The notes under the pieces: generated by a model | Told to the model about the DNA's origin: nothing | Database searches by the model: none | Seen by the model: only the letters and a program-made list of their open reading frames with translations | Position numbers and translations under genes: made by a program | Shown: one piece after another, positions 1 through 6,031 of the stretch | How the letters are laid out: each line of letters starts with the position of its first letter | How positions within the stretch are numbered: the stretch's first letter is position 1 | Origin: Bacteroidales bacterium | Lineage (GTDB): Bacteria; Bacteroidota; Bacteroidia; Bacteroidales; UBA7960 | Direction: 5' to 3' | Length of the DNA stretch: 7,001 bases | Assembly: GCA_003560215.1 (NCBI GenBank) | Contig: PWIY01000336.1 | Span: 1 to 7,001 of the forward strand

Positions 1-274
1 CCGCCAGCTTATCCGACAGAGCTTCGTCCGCATCAAGCGACAGTACGTGATCGTAAGAAGCCAGCCCCAGCGCATGATTTTTCTGCTCCACATACCCCAG
101 GAATGGCTGGGTAAAAAACTTCACCCCATGATCTTTACAGATCTCAGGAGTACGGTCTGACGAACAGGAGTCAACCACAACTACTTCATCGGCAACCCGC
201 TGAAGAGACAGGATGCATCTTTCAATATTTTTTTCTTCATTGAGGGTGATGATGACCCCGGAAACAGAAGGCAT
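1..274 (-). CDS. Family 2 glycosyltransferase, N-terminal part (runs off left edge)
   Basis: This ORF has the N-terminal fold of a GT-A, family GT2 glycosyltransferase. Only the first 91 codons lie in the window. Visible motifs are the opening strand and turn VIITLNEEKNIERC (residues 7-20), the nucleotide-binding strand VVVVDSCSSDRT (31-42), and the metal/nucleotide-sugar motif LDADE (80-84) with its DxD. The pattern resembles the WaaE/KdtX-like branch, which transfers sugars to lipopolysaccharide core or other surface glycans using nucleotide-sugar donors at the cytoplasmic face. That branch assignment is inference. The ATG at 274 is chosen because it places the typical hydrophobic strand right after the start. 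The frame stays open upstream into the end of dapD but contains no better start, and no Shine-Dalgarno is visible. It lies 37 bases after the dapD stop on the same strand, so co-transcription is plausible. Related proteins are usually about 250 residues, so roughly two thirds is missing. Acceptor and sugar are unknown. Confidence 0.86.
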   Translation of the reverse strand, partial: MPSVSGVIITLNEEKNIERCILSLQRVADEVVVVDSCSSDRTPEICKDHGVKFFTQPFLGYVEQKNHALGLASYDHVLSLDADEALSDKLA

Positions 275-311
275 GTCTGTTTGTTTTGAAACAAATGTAA
301 AACATTTTTCA

Positions 312-1127
312 TTAGACGGCCACCTGGTGCTCACGCAATGCCTCATTCAGGCTGGTCTTACGATCAGTGCTTGCTTTTCTTTTACCGATGATCAGGGCAC
401 ATGGAACCTGGTAGGTACCTGCAGGAAATGTTTTGGGCATGCTTCCTGGAATCACCACCGCCCTTTCGGGCACAAAACCCTGGTATTCCACGGGATCGTG
501 TCCGCTCACATCAATGATTTTGGTTGATCCGGTAAGTACCACATTGGCGCCGAGCACAGCCTCTTTTTTTACATGTACCCCTTCCACAACAATACAGCGC
601 GACCCGATAAAACAGTTGTCTTCAACAATCACCGGAGCTGCCTGAACCGGTTCAAGCACACCTCCTATTCCTACTCCCCCGCTCAGATGAACCCCTTTGC
701 CTATCTGAGCACAAGACCCGACTGTAGCCCAGGTATCCACCATGCTGCCACTGTCTACATAGGCGCCAATATTCACATAAGAGGGCATCATGATCACATC
801 CGGAGCAAGAAAAGCCCCGTGGCGGGCAATGGCGTGGGGAACAACACGCACACCAAGCTTCCGGTAGCCCTTTTTCAAGGGCATTTTGTCATGAAATTCA
901 AAGGGCCCCACCTCAATGGTTTCCATTTTTCTGATGGGGAAATACAGGATAACGGCTTTTTTTACCCAATCGTTGACAACCCATTGATCTGCTGCAGGAG
1001 CAGCCACCCGGAGTTCACCCTTGTCAAGCAGGTCAATCACCTTTTTAACTGTATCGCAGACTTTTTCCTGCTGAAGCAATTCCCGGTTCTCCCAGGCTTC
1101 CTCAATAATCTGTTTTAATTCATCCAT
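312..1127 (-). CDS. dapD: 2,3,4,5-tetrahydropyridine-2,6-dicarboxylate N-succinyltransferase
   Basis: DapD transfers a succinyl group from succinyl-CoA to tetrahydrodipicolinate in the succinylase branch of the meso-diaminopimelate/lysine pathway, in the cytoplasm, as a trimer. The 271-residue product matches the family length (about 270-275). An N-terminal helical region (residues 1-95) precedes a left-handed beta-helix of hexapeptide repeats. The most diagnostic stretch is residues 118-160, containing YVNIGAYVD, MVDTWATVGSCAQIGK and HLSGGVGIGGVLEP, followed by IVEDNCFIGSR (167-177), all very close to the E. coli enzyme as I recall it. The frame extends three codons upstream to a TTG (1134-1136), but ATG at 1125-1127 gives the usual beginning MDELKQIIEEAWENRELL, so I use it. 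It is divergent from ruvX and is followed by a glycosyltransferase on the same strand. No succinyl-DAP aminotransferase or desuccinylase gene is in the window. Confidence 0.97.
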   Translation of the reverse strand: MDELKQIIEEAWENRELLQQEKVCDTVKKVIDLLDKGELRVAAPAADQWVVNDWVKKAVILYFPIRKMETIEVGPFEFHDKMPLKKGYRKLGVRVVPHAIARHGAFLAPDVIMMPSYVNIGAYVDSGSMVDTWATVGSCAQIGKGVHLSGGVGIGGVLEPVQAAPVIVEDNCFIGSRCIVVEGVHVKKEAVLGANVVLTGSTKIIDVSGHDPVEYQGFVPERAVVIPGSMPKTFPAGTYQVPCALIIGKRKASTDRKTSLNEALREHQVAV

Positions 1128-1187
1128 AGAACACAAAGGTTTTAATTTTGAAGAGCACCATCAGCGCGTTTTCCTGTAACTGACCAG

Positions 1188-1195
1188 CAAATATA
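1188..1195 (-). promoter_or_regulatory. Candidate -7 promoter element for dapD
   Basis: Read on the minus strand this is TATATTTG, an exact match to the Bacteroidota housekeeping -7 consensus TAnnTTTG. It lies 60 bases upstream of the dapD ATG, implying a leader of roughly 50-55 bases. No clear TTG-type -33 element is present at the expected distance, so the assignment rests on one short motif and its position. Confidence 0.42.
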
Positions 1196-1207
1196 GGACT
1201 ATTTTTG

Positions 1208-1232
1208 CGGCCGGAATAATGACTGCCGGCCG
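1208..1232. repeat. Inverted repeat between divergent dapD and ruvX promoters
   Basis: Two perfect 7-bp arms, CGGCCGG (1208-1214) and CCGGCCG (1226-1232), are separated by 11 bases. The repeat lies between the two candidate -7 elements and covers the zones where both -33 elements would be expected. It could be an operator for a dimeric regulator, a small cruciform or hairpin, or chance in a GC-rich patch. No regulator gene is nearby to support the first option. Confidence 0.4.
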
Positions 1233-1250
1233 ATTCTCCCGGGCTTTCGT

Positions 1251-1258
1251 TATCTTTG
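1251..1258 (+). promoter_or_regulatory. Candidate -7 promoter element for the ruvX operon
   Basis: TATCTTTG matches the Bacteroidota -7 consensus TAnnTTTG. It ends 15 bases before the ruvX ATG, so transcription would begin about 8-11 bases ahead of the start codon, giving a very short leader. A recognisable -33 element is lacking. If real, this is the single promoter visible for the ruvX-def-peptidase-methyltransferase run. Confidence 0.42.
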
Positions 1259-1273
1259 CAGAAAAATTGGCAG

Positions 1274-1702
1274 ATGGGAAGAATCATGGCCATTGATTAC
1301 GGCAGAAAACGGGTTGGGATCGCCGTTACAGATGAACTCAGGATTGTGGCGGGAGGATTGACAACAGTGCACTCCAAAGACGTGATCGATTTTCTGAAAG
1401 ACTACACAAGCAAAGAAAATGTGGATTGCATTGTGGTGGGCGAGCCTTTCGATATGCAGCACAAAGCCTCGGATGCCTCCCGCTTCATTGACCCTTTTGT
1501 CAAACACCTTCGCAAACAATTGCCCGGAATAACTGTTGAAAGACTGGATGAGCGCTTCACATCAAAAATGGCTTTGCAAACCATGATCGACGCCGGGCTG
1601 AAAAAAAAAGCGCGGCAGAACAAAGCCCTTGTTGATACCATCAGCGCCACCATTTTATTGCAAAATTACCTGGAGAAAATATCGAATAACCCTTCATCAT
1701 GA
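1274..1702 (+). CDS. ruvX: RuvX/YqgF family putative pre-16S rRNA nuclease / Holliday-junction resolvase
   Basis: YqgF-family RNase H-fold nuclease. In E. coli the family member is implicated in maturing the 5' end of 16S rRNA, and a Holliday-junction resolvase role has also been proposed. The 142-residue length fits the family (about 135-150). Conserved acidic positions are visible: D8 in AIDYGRKRVGIAVTD, E57 in VVGEP, the DERFTS motif with D92 and E93, and D121 in VDTISATILL. The reading frame is open back to a TTG at 1256, but ATG at 1274 gives the usual opening MGRIMAIDYG just before the first catalytic strand. A nine-adenine run (1601-1609) encodes three lysines near residues 110-112. 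The stop TGA overlaps the def start as ATGA, indicating translational coupling. It is first in the plus-strand operon, directly after the candidate promoter. Confidence 0.95.
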   Translation: MGRIMAIDYGRKRVGIAVTDELRIVAGGLTTVHSKDVIDFLKDYTSKENVDCIVVGEPFDMQHKASDASRFIDPFVKHLRKQLPGITVERLDERFTSKMALQTMIDAGLKKKARQNKALVDTISATILLQNYLEKISNNPSS

Positions 1703-2265
1703 GTGTACTACCCATACGTGCATACGGCGACCCCGTATTGAAGAAAAAGGCCGAAGCTGTTACCCCGGAGCATCCGGACCTGAAGGAACTGATTGACGAC
1801 ATGTGGGAGACCATGTACAAAGCCAGCGGACTCGGGCTTGCCGCTCCCCAGGTGGGCAAGAGCTTACGGATTTTTGTCATCGATGCCTCGCCTTTCGGGG
1901 AAGAGGAACCCCGGCTGGCAGGCTTCAAAAAAGTTTTCCTGAATGCCCAAATACTCGAAGAAAAAGGCAAAACATGGTCCTTCAATGAAGGCTGCCTGAG
2001 TTTTCCGGGAATGCGGGAAGATATCAGCCGCCCACCGCAGATCCGGATCAGGTACCAGGATGAGAATTTCAACGAATACGAAGAAGAATATTCCGGGCTG
2101 GCAGCAAGGATCATTCAGCATGAATATGATCACATTGAAGGGACCCTGATGGTAGACCGCATGATGCCCCTGAAGCGTACCCTTCTACGGAGAAAACTCA
2201 GCAATATCTCCAAAGGGCTGGTTGATGTGGATTATAAGATGAAATTCCCCCTTAAAAAGAAATGA
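1699..2265 (+). CDS. def: Peptide deformylase
   Basis: Peptide deformylase removes the formyl group from the N-terminal methionine of nascent proteins at the ribosome, using a divalent metal (usually iron). All three family motifs are intact in the 188-residue product: motif 1 GLGLAAPQ (residues 44-51), motif 2 EGCLS (97-101) and motif 3 QHEYDH (140-145). The predicted metal ligands are C99, H141 and H145, and the catalytic glutamate is E142. The basic tail (PLKKK) is unremarkable. The ATG overlaps the ruvX stop by four bases, and its own TGA overlaps the peptidase start in the same way, so ribosomes probably re-initiate through both junctions. The common fmt neighbour is not here; ruvX takes that position. 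No inactivating substitution is seen. Confidence 0.98.
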   Translation: MSVLPIRAYGDPVLKKKAEAVTPEHPDLKELIDDMWETMYKASGLGLAAPQVGKSLRIFVIDASPFGEEEPRLAGFKKVFLNAQILEEKGKTWSFNEGCLSFPGMREDISRPPQIRIRYQDENFNEYEEEYSGLAARIIQHEYDHIEGTLMVDRMMPLKRTLLRRKLSNISKGLVDVDYKMKFPLKKK

Positions 2266-3488
2266 CCTACCAAAGACACAGGCTTTCAAACGGCATACGG
2301 ATCATTCACAGACCCACTGATTCTCTTGTGGCTCACTGCGGATTGATGATCAATGCGGGTTCACGCGACGAGCATCCTGAAGAGCAGGGTCTGGCTCATT
2401 TCATCGAACATGTCATATTCAAAGGAACTGAAAAGAGAAAAGCCCACCATATTCTGAGCCATATGGAGAATGTGGGTGGCGAAATAAACGCTTTCACCTC
2501 AAAGGAGGAAACCTGTATTTATGGTTCGTTCATGCACCCTTATTACCAAAGATGGTTTGACCTGGTGGCTGACATCGTATTTCGGTCCGTGTTTCCTGAA
2601 AAAGAACTGAAAAAAGAAAAAGACATTGTAATCGACGAGATCAACTCCTACAGAGATAACCCTTCGGAACAGATCGTTGATGATTTTGATGAGATCATTT
2701 TTGATGGTCACCCTTTGGGAAACAATATCCTTGGCACCCCTGCGCATCTGAAACATTTTAACGGCAATATGGTTCGCCGGTATATTCAAAGAAACTATGT
2801 GACCGAAGAGATTGTCATCTGCTCAGTTGGCCGTATTGAGTTTTCCAGGCTGGTGCAAATGGCCGAAAAGTTCTTTGGTGACATCCCGGCTTCATCCAGA
2901 AAATCAGCACGTGAGGAAATCTCGGGCTACCGGCCCGGGCAAAAAGAGATTACAAGGCAAAATCACCAGGCGCATTGCATGATCGGCAACCAGGCTTATG
3001 GAATGTCGCATCCGCGGCGCAATGTGATGCTTCTGCTGAACAACATTCTCGGGGGGCCGGGAATGAACTGCCGGCTCAATATGTCGGTGAGGGAAAAACA
3101 TGGTTTTTGCTATCACATTGAAAGCATGTACCAGCCATATTCCGATGCCGGTATTTTCGGAATATATTTTGGCACCGACCCGGGGTATGTGAACAAGACA
3201 GTAAAACTCATCCACAAGGAACTTTCCAGGCTGCGTAACCAAAAGCTGGGATCCCTCCAGTTAAAACGTGCGAAGAACCAGATTACCGGGCAGGTTGCCA
3301 TTGCATATGAATCAAACCTGAATGAAATGCTTTCGGCCGGAAAAACCATGTTGCACCTGAATAAAATATTCAGCCTGGAGGAAACCGGAAGAAAAATAGA
3401 AATGATCACTGCCGCAGAACTCATGGAAGCAGCCAATGAGCTGCTTGATCCTGCCGCCATGAGTATGCTGGCATACAAACCAGCATAA
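2262..3488 (+). CDS. M16B family zinc metallopeptidase (processing-peptidase beta / PqqL-like)
   Basis: This is a single-unit M16 (inverzincin) peptidase of 408 residues, the usual size for the M16B group. The zinc and catalytic signature HFIEH is at residues 46-50 (ligands H46 and H50, catalytic base E49). The third ligand E126 in VIDEINSYRDNPSEQ is exactly 76 residues after H50, as in the family signature HxxEHx76E, so the N-terminal domain should be active. The inactive-type C-terminal M16 domain follows, with the conserved LGG..CRL...VREKHGFCY stretch (263-284). There is no signal peptide or membrane segment, so it is predicted to be cytoplasmic. Related enzymes typically work as dimers on peptides enclosed between domains; the substrate cannot be told from sequence. 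It is coupled to def by an ATGA overlap. The product begins MTYQRHRLSNG, the normal first strand of the family, which supports the start. Confidence 0.94.
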   Translation: MTYQRHRLSNGIRIIHRPTDSLVAHCGLMINAGSRDEHPEEQGLAHFIEHVIFKGTEKRKAHHILSHMENVGGEINAFTSKEETCIYGSFMHPYYQRWFDLVADIVFRSVFPEKELKKEKDIVIDEINSYRDNPSEQIVDDFDEIIFDGHPLGNNILGTPAHLKHFNGNMVRRYIQRNYVTEEIVICSVGRIEFSRLVQMAEKFFGDIPASSRKSAREEISGYRPGQKEITRQNHQAHCMIGNQAYGMSHPRRNVMLLLNNILGGPGMNCRLNMSVREKHGFCYHIESMYQPYSDAGIFGIYFGTDPGYVNKTVKLIHKELSRLRNQKLGSLQLKRAKNQITGQVAIAYESNLNEMLSAGKTMLHLNKIFSLEETGRKIEMITAAELMEAANELLDPAAMSMLAYKPA

Positions 3489-3489
3489 C

Positions 3490-4134
3490 ATGATGGAACT
3501 CCTCCCGGAATTTGTTGAAGATTATGCATCTGCCTACAGTGACCCTGAGCCGGAAACACTGAAAAAGTTAAACCGCGACACCCACGCCAAGGTGCTTCAA
3601 TCCAGGATGTTGTCAGGTCATTTGCAGGGCCGGCTGCTGTCTTTTATCAGCCGGATGTTACAACCCTCCCGAATACTTGAGGTCGGCACCTATACAGGGT
3701 ATTCCGCATTATGCCTGGCTGAAGGCCTTACAGAAAAAGGGAAGTTGCACACCATTGACCACAATCCTGAGCTGGAAGATTTTTCAGCGAGGTATTTTAA
3801 AATGGCCGGCAAGGATGAGCAGATCATCCGGCACCAGGGTGAGGCTCTGGATGTAATCCCCTTGCTGAAAGATATTTTTGACCTTGTGTTTCTTGATGCG
3901 GACAAAAAAAATTACGTGCGTTATTTTGATCTCATACTTCCCCGGGTGCGCAAAGGAGGGGTGATCCTGGCAGACAACGTGCTGTGGAGCGGAAAGGTCT
4001 TTGAGCCGCCTGACGAAAAAGATGAAGAAGCCATGGGCATTCTGCGCTTCAACGATTATATCCGCGATCACAAAGGAGTCAGGCAACTCTTACTGCCTGT
4101 CCGTGACGGGTTGATGATCATGGAAAAAATCTGA
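3490..4134 (+). CDS. Class I SAM-dependent O-methyltransferase (caffeoyl-CoA/catechol O-methyltransferase-like)
   Basis: The 214-residue protein belongs to the cation-dependent O-methyltransferase family (Methyltransf_3, COMT/CCoAOMT-like). SAM-binding motif I is ILEVGTYTGYSALCLA (residues 62-77), with the acidic ribose contact in HTID (D90). The metal/catalytic motif FLDADKKNY (134-142) and the downstream ADNVLWSGKV (161-170) supply D136, D162 and N163, the usual metal-binding set. The C-terminal LPVRDGLMI is also typical. Family members methylate hydroxyls of catechol-like small molecules; the bacterial substrate here is unknown. The ATG at 3490 lies one base after the peptidase stop, and a second in-frame ATG follows immediately, so the exact start is uncertain by one codon. 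It is the last gene of the ruvX operon, meeting porQ tail to tail. Confidence 0.93.
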   Translation: MMELLPEFVEDYASAYSDPEPETLKKLNRDTHAKVLQSRMLSGHLQGRLLSFISRMLQPSRILEVGTYTGYSALCLAEGLTEKGKLHTIDHNPELEDFSARYFKMAGKDEQIIRHQGEALDVIPLLKDIFDLVFLDADKKNYVRYFDLILPRVRKGGVILADNVLWSGKVFEPPDEKDEEAMGILRFNDYIRDHKGVRQLLLPVRDGLMIMEKI

Positions 4135-4135
4135 A

Positions 4136-4214
4136 GCCTGCGGACCGGTCAATGCCGTTTCATCAGATAATCCACCGGAGAAAGGGAGAAAAGCCCGGAC
4201 CGGCACCGGCAGGC
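4136..4214. terminator. Long imperfect inverted repeat in convergent gap, possible terminator
   Basis: GCCTGC (4136-4141) pairs exactly with GCAGGC (4209-4214). After small bulges, CCGGTC (4145-4150) pairs with GACCGG (4198-4203). The intervening loop is about 47 bases, long for a classical intrinsic terminator. On the minus strand the stem is followed within seven bases by six T residues (4129-4124), the order expected for a porQ terminator. In the plus direction no T tract follows. Function is inferred from position between converging genes. Confidence 0.27.
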
Positions 4215-4217
4215 ATC

Positions 4218-4238
4218 TCCGACATGACGCCAGTCGGA
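4218..4238. terminator. Small perfect hairpin just beyond the porQ stop
   Basis: TCCGAC (4218-4223) and GTCGGA (4233-4238) form a perfect 6-bp stem with a 9-base loop, beginning two bases past the porQ stop codon on the minus strand and 83 bases after the methyltransferase stop on the plus strand. No T run follows on either strand, so termination or 3'-end stabilisation is only a possibility. Confidence 0.27.
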
Positions 4239-4239
4239 A

Positions 4240-5304
4240 CTAATCGGAAAATAAGTCCTGCAAACTGGTGCTCACGGAAATATGATTGGGTGCACCTGCG
4301 AGGTGATACACCGACCGGCCATAATTGATGCGGAAGCGGGAGATTTGCATGCCAAACCCCCAGGAAAAACCTACTGTAGACAGCCTCGTATCCACCTTCA
4401 TTTCCTGCCTTCGCCGGTAATTATAACCCATTCTGAAAACAAAGTTATCTCCAGGAATAAATTCCACTCCGGCCACCACGTGCCTCATGAGGTTTTCTGC
4501 CACATCTCCGATCCTCTCACTCCAGCCCGGATCCTCTTCTTCATTCGGGTCTTCAAACAAACCAGGCAACAGGACCGGTGAATCGTACCCAAGTTGATAG
4601 TTATGCAGGTTATTGGCCACAAGCGAAAAACGAAATGGGGCGTTGGCGAGCTCCTTCGACACCCCGAACATCAGGTCAAGCGGAAGTGGTTCGCGGTTGC
4701 CGTCGTGGTAATAAGTTAGTTGCCGCCCTGCATTACTAACCACAAGAGAGGCTGCCAATTGCTGCTCAGGATTGAAATAGGCCACTGAAACATCCACCGC
4801 CACTCCAAATGAAGAATATGTGTGAAAAGACGAATAGATCAGTTTTGTGTTGCTGCCAATGGAAAAGTTTTCGCTCAGGGAACGCCCCCAGCCAACCTGA
4901 AAACTATACTCCCCGGCTGTAAACTGCCCGGTTACGTGACCCGTATGGTCTGCTTCAACAAAAGTGCCATAGTTGATGTACTGCAATGATCCGCTGAACT
5001 GCCCCAGATCCTCAATATAGCGGGTAAAGGCGACAGTTCCGTAATTGATGTCATCAAAATAGTCCACAAAATTCAATGAGAGGTGGTTGTCAATTTCCCG
5101 GCTCAACAGGGCAGGAATTCGAAGGGCCATTCCCGGATCATTGTCAAGGGCCGGAAATGCATATCCTCCCATGGCCGTAATCCTCGCTGTGGGAGAAAGG
5201 TTGAGGAATTCATATACCCGGCCGCTCTGCCTCTGTGCAGATGCACCCTCTGAGGAAACCACCAGGAATATAACGGAACAGATTATTGTGTAAAAATACT
5301 TCAA
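4240..5304 (-). CDS. porQ: Type IX secretion system outer-membrane protein PorQ
   Basis: PorQ is a FadL-like beta-barrel paralogue of PorV. It sits in the outer membrane and belongs to the PorU-PorV-PorQ-PorZ attachment complex, which cleaves and anchors type IX secreted cargo; PorQ is thought to tether PorZ. The 354-residue product has a signal peptide (hydrophobic core about residues 5-17, likely cleavage after ASAQ near 24), then YEFLNLSPTARITAMGG (31-47), the hallmark N-terminal region of this family. Many amphipathic strands with aromatic and glycine residues follow. An acidic loop, EDPNEEED (251-258), is probably surface exposed. No ATG or GTG exists in frame between the upstream stop and the signal peptide, so the start is taken as TTG at 5302-5304; the first internal methionine (residue 45) would remove the signal peptide. 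It lies 75 bases downstream of coaE on the same strand. No other por gene is in the window. Confidence 0.92.
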   Translation of the reverse strand: MKYFYTIICSVIFLVVSSEGASAQRQSGRVYEFLNLSPTARITAMGGYAFPALDNDPGMALRIPALLSREIDNHLSLNFVDYFDDINYGTVAFTRYIEDLGQFSGSLQYINYGTFVEADHTGHVTGQFTAGEYSFQVGWGRSLSENFSIGSNTKLIYSSFHTYSSFGVAVDVSVAYFNPEQQLAASLVVSNAGRQLTYYHDGNREPLPLDLMFGVSKELANAPFRFSLVANNLHNYQLGYDSPVLLPGLFEDPNEEEDPGWSERIGDVAENLMRHVVAGVEFIPGDNFVFRMGYNYRRRQEMKVDTRLSTVGFSWGFGMQISRFRINYGRSVYHLAGAPNHISVSTSLQDLFSD

Positions 5305-5379
5305 GTTGAAATCTGGTAATGTGTTATTATCAAAACGATAACCCCCTGATTATATTTTTCATCAGAGAAAGTCCTTTTG

Positions 5380-5976
5380 TCATGTCACCCCTGCATCCTT
5401 TAACAGCTGCCTGTGAATCACGGCAGCCTGGTCAATCAGCAGGGAAGATTCATTGTTTTGAATCACATAGTCTGATAGGGGTATTTTGTCTTCTTCACTC
5501 CACTGATGCCGGATACGTTGGCGGACCGATTCCTCATCCACACCGTCGCGCTTACATACCCTGCCGATCCTGAGGCTTTCCGGAGCCGTTACCAGCACAA
5601 TTTTATCAAAATCACCGGCAAGCCCGCTTTCAAATAAAATGGCCACCTCCTGGATCGCATAAGGATGGCCTTTCTGTTTATCCACCCACTGCCTGAAATC
5701 AGCCCTGACCATGGGATGAATGATCTCATTCAGCTTGCTGAGTTTTTCCTTATCGCCAAACACCACCGCAGCAAGTTTTTTTCGATCAATCTCCTGCCCG
5801 TTACCCAATATCCCCCTGCCGAAAAGCGATATGACCTGTTCCTTTACTTCATCATGCCCCAGAAACTGCTTCCCTTTTTCATCGGCATGGTACACCGGAA
5901 CACCAAACATCGTAAACAAGCGGCTTACAGTCGTTTTGCCACTTCCAATATTTCCGGTGAGTCCTGCAAGAATCAT
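5380..5976 (-). CDS. coaE: Dephospho-CoA kinase
   Basis: CoaE phosphorylates the 3'-hydroxyl of the dephospho-CoA ribose using ATP, the last step of coenzyme A synthesis, in the cytoplasm. The 198-residue length is normal. The P-loop GNIGSGKTT (residues 8-16) is at the extreme N-terminus with K14 as Walker lysine. D32 in VYHADE corresponds to the catalytic acidic residue region. IIHPMVR (85-91), the VAILFESG strand (111-118), the lid segment CKRDGVDEESVRQRI (141-155) and LSDYVIQNNES (167-177) follow in family order. The ATG at 5976 starts two residues before the first beta strand, leaving no room for another start. It follows the YbbR-like gene by 55 bases and precedes porQ. The YbbR-coaE pairing is common in Bacteroidales genomes as I remember them, often with yajC upstream. 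Confidence 0.97.
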   Translation of the reverse strand: MILAGLTGNIGSGKTTVSRLFTMFGVPVYHADEKGKQFLGHDEVKEQVISLFGRGILGNGQEIDRKKLAAVVFGDKEKLSKLNEIIHPMVRADFRQWVDKQKGHPYAIQEVAILFESGLAGDFDKIVLVTAPESLRIGRVCKRDGVDEESVRQRIRHQWSEEDKIPLSDYVIQNNESSLLIDQAAVIHRQLLKDAGVT

Positions 5977-6031
5977 GATTCAGTATTTGTTTAATCAGAG
6001 AAATGGGGCAATGGCAACCCTGATGAAAGAT

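Noticed and set aside
573..1118. A 181-codon plus-strand open frame opposite dapD
   Set aside because: It lies entirely antisense to the strongly conserved DapD coding sequence, and its translation shows no recognisable domain or coherent fold pattern.
1134..1136. TTG as the dapD start, adding three residues
   Set aside because: ATG at 1125-1127 gives the family's normal N-terminus and length.
1256..1273. TTG at 1256 as the ruvX start
   Set aside because: This codon overlaps the candidate -7 element, and the family normally begins a few residues before the AIDYG motif, matching ATG 1274.
3904..3911. Eight-adenine run in the methyltransferase gene
   Set aside because: It encodes the conserved lysine pair of the LDADKKNY motif, so it is explained by protein sequence.
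5349..5354. TATAAT on the minus strand upstream of porQ, resembling a sigma-70 -10 box
   Set aside because: Bacteroidota housekeeping promoters use TAnnTTTG rather than this element, and an AT-rich gap gives such matches by chance.
5330..5362. Ten-codon minus-strand mini-ORF (MKNIIRGLSF) upstream of porQ, as a possible leader peptide
   Set aside because: Very short, with no attenuator-like structure or run of regulatory codons to support it.
5346..5365. CTGAT / ATCAG inverted repeat (5-bp arms, 10-base AT-rich loop) between coaE and porQ
   Set aside because: The arms are too short and the loop too AT-rich to separate it from chance; no T tract placed as in a terminator.
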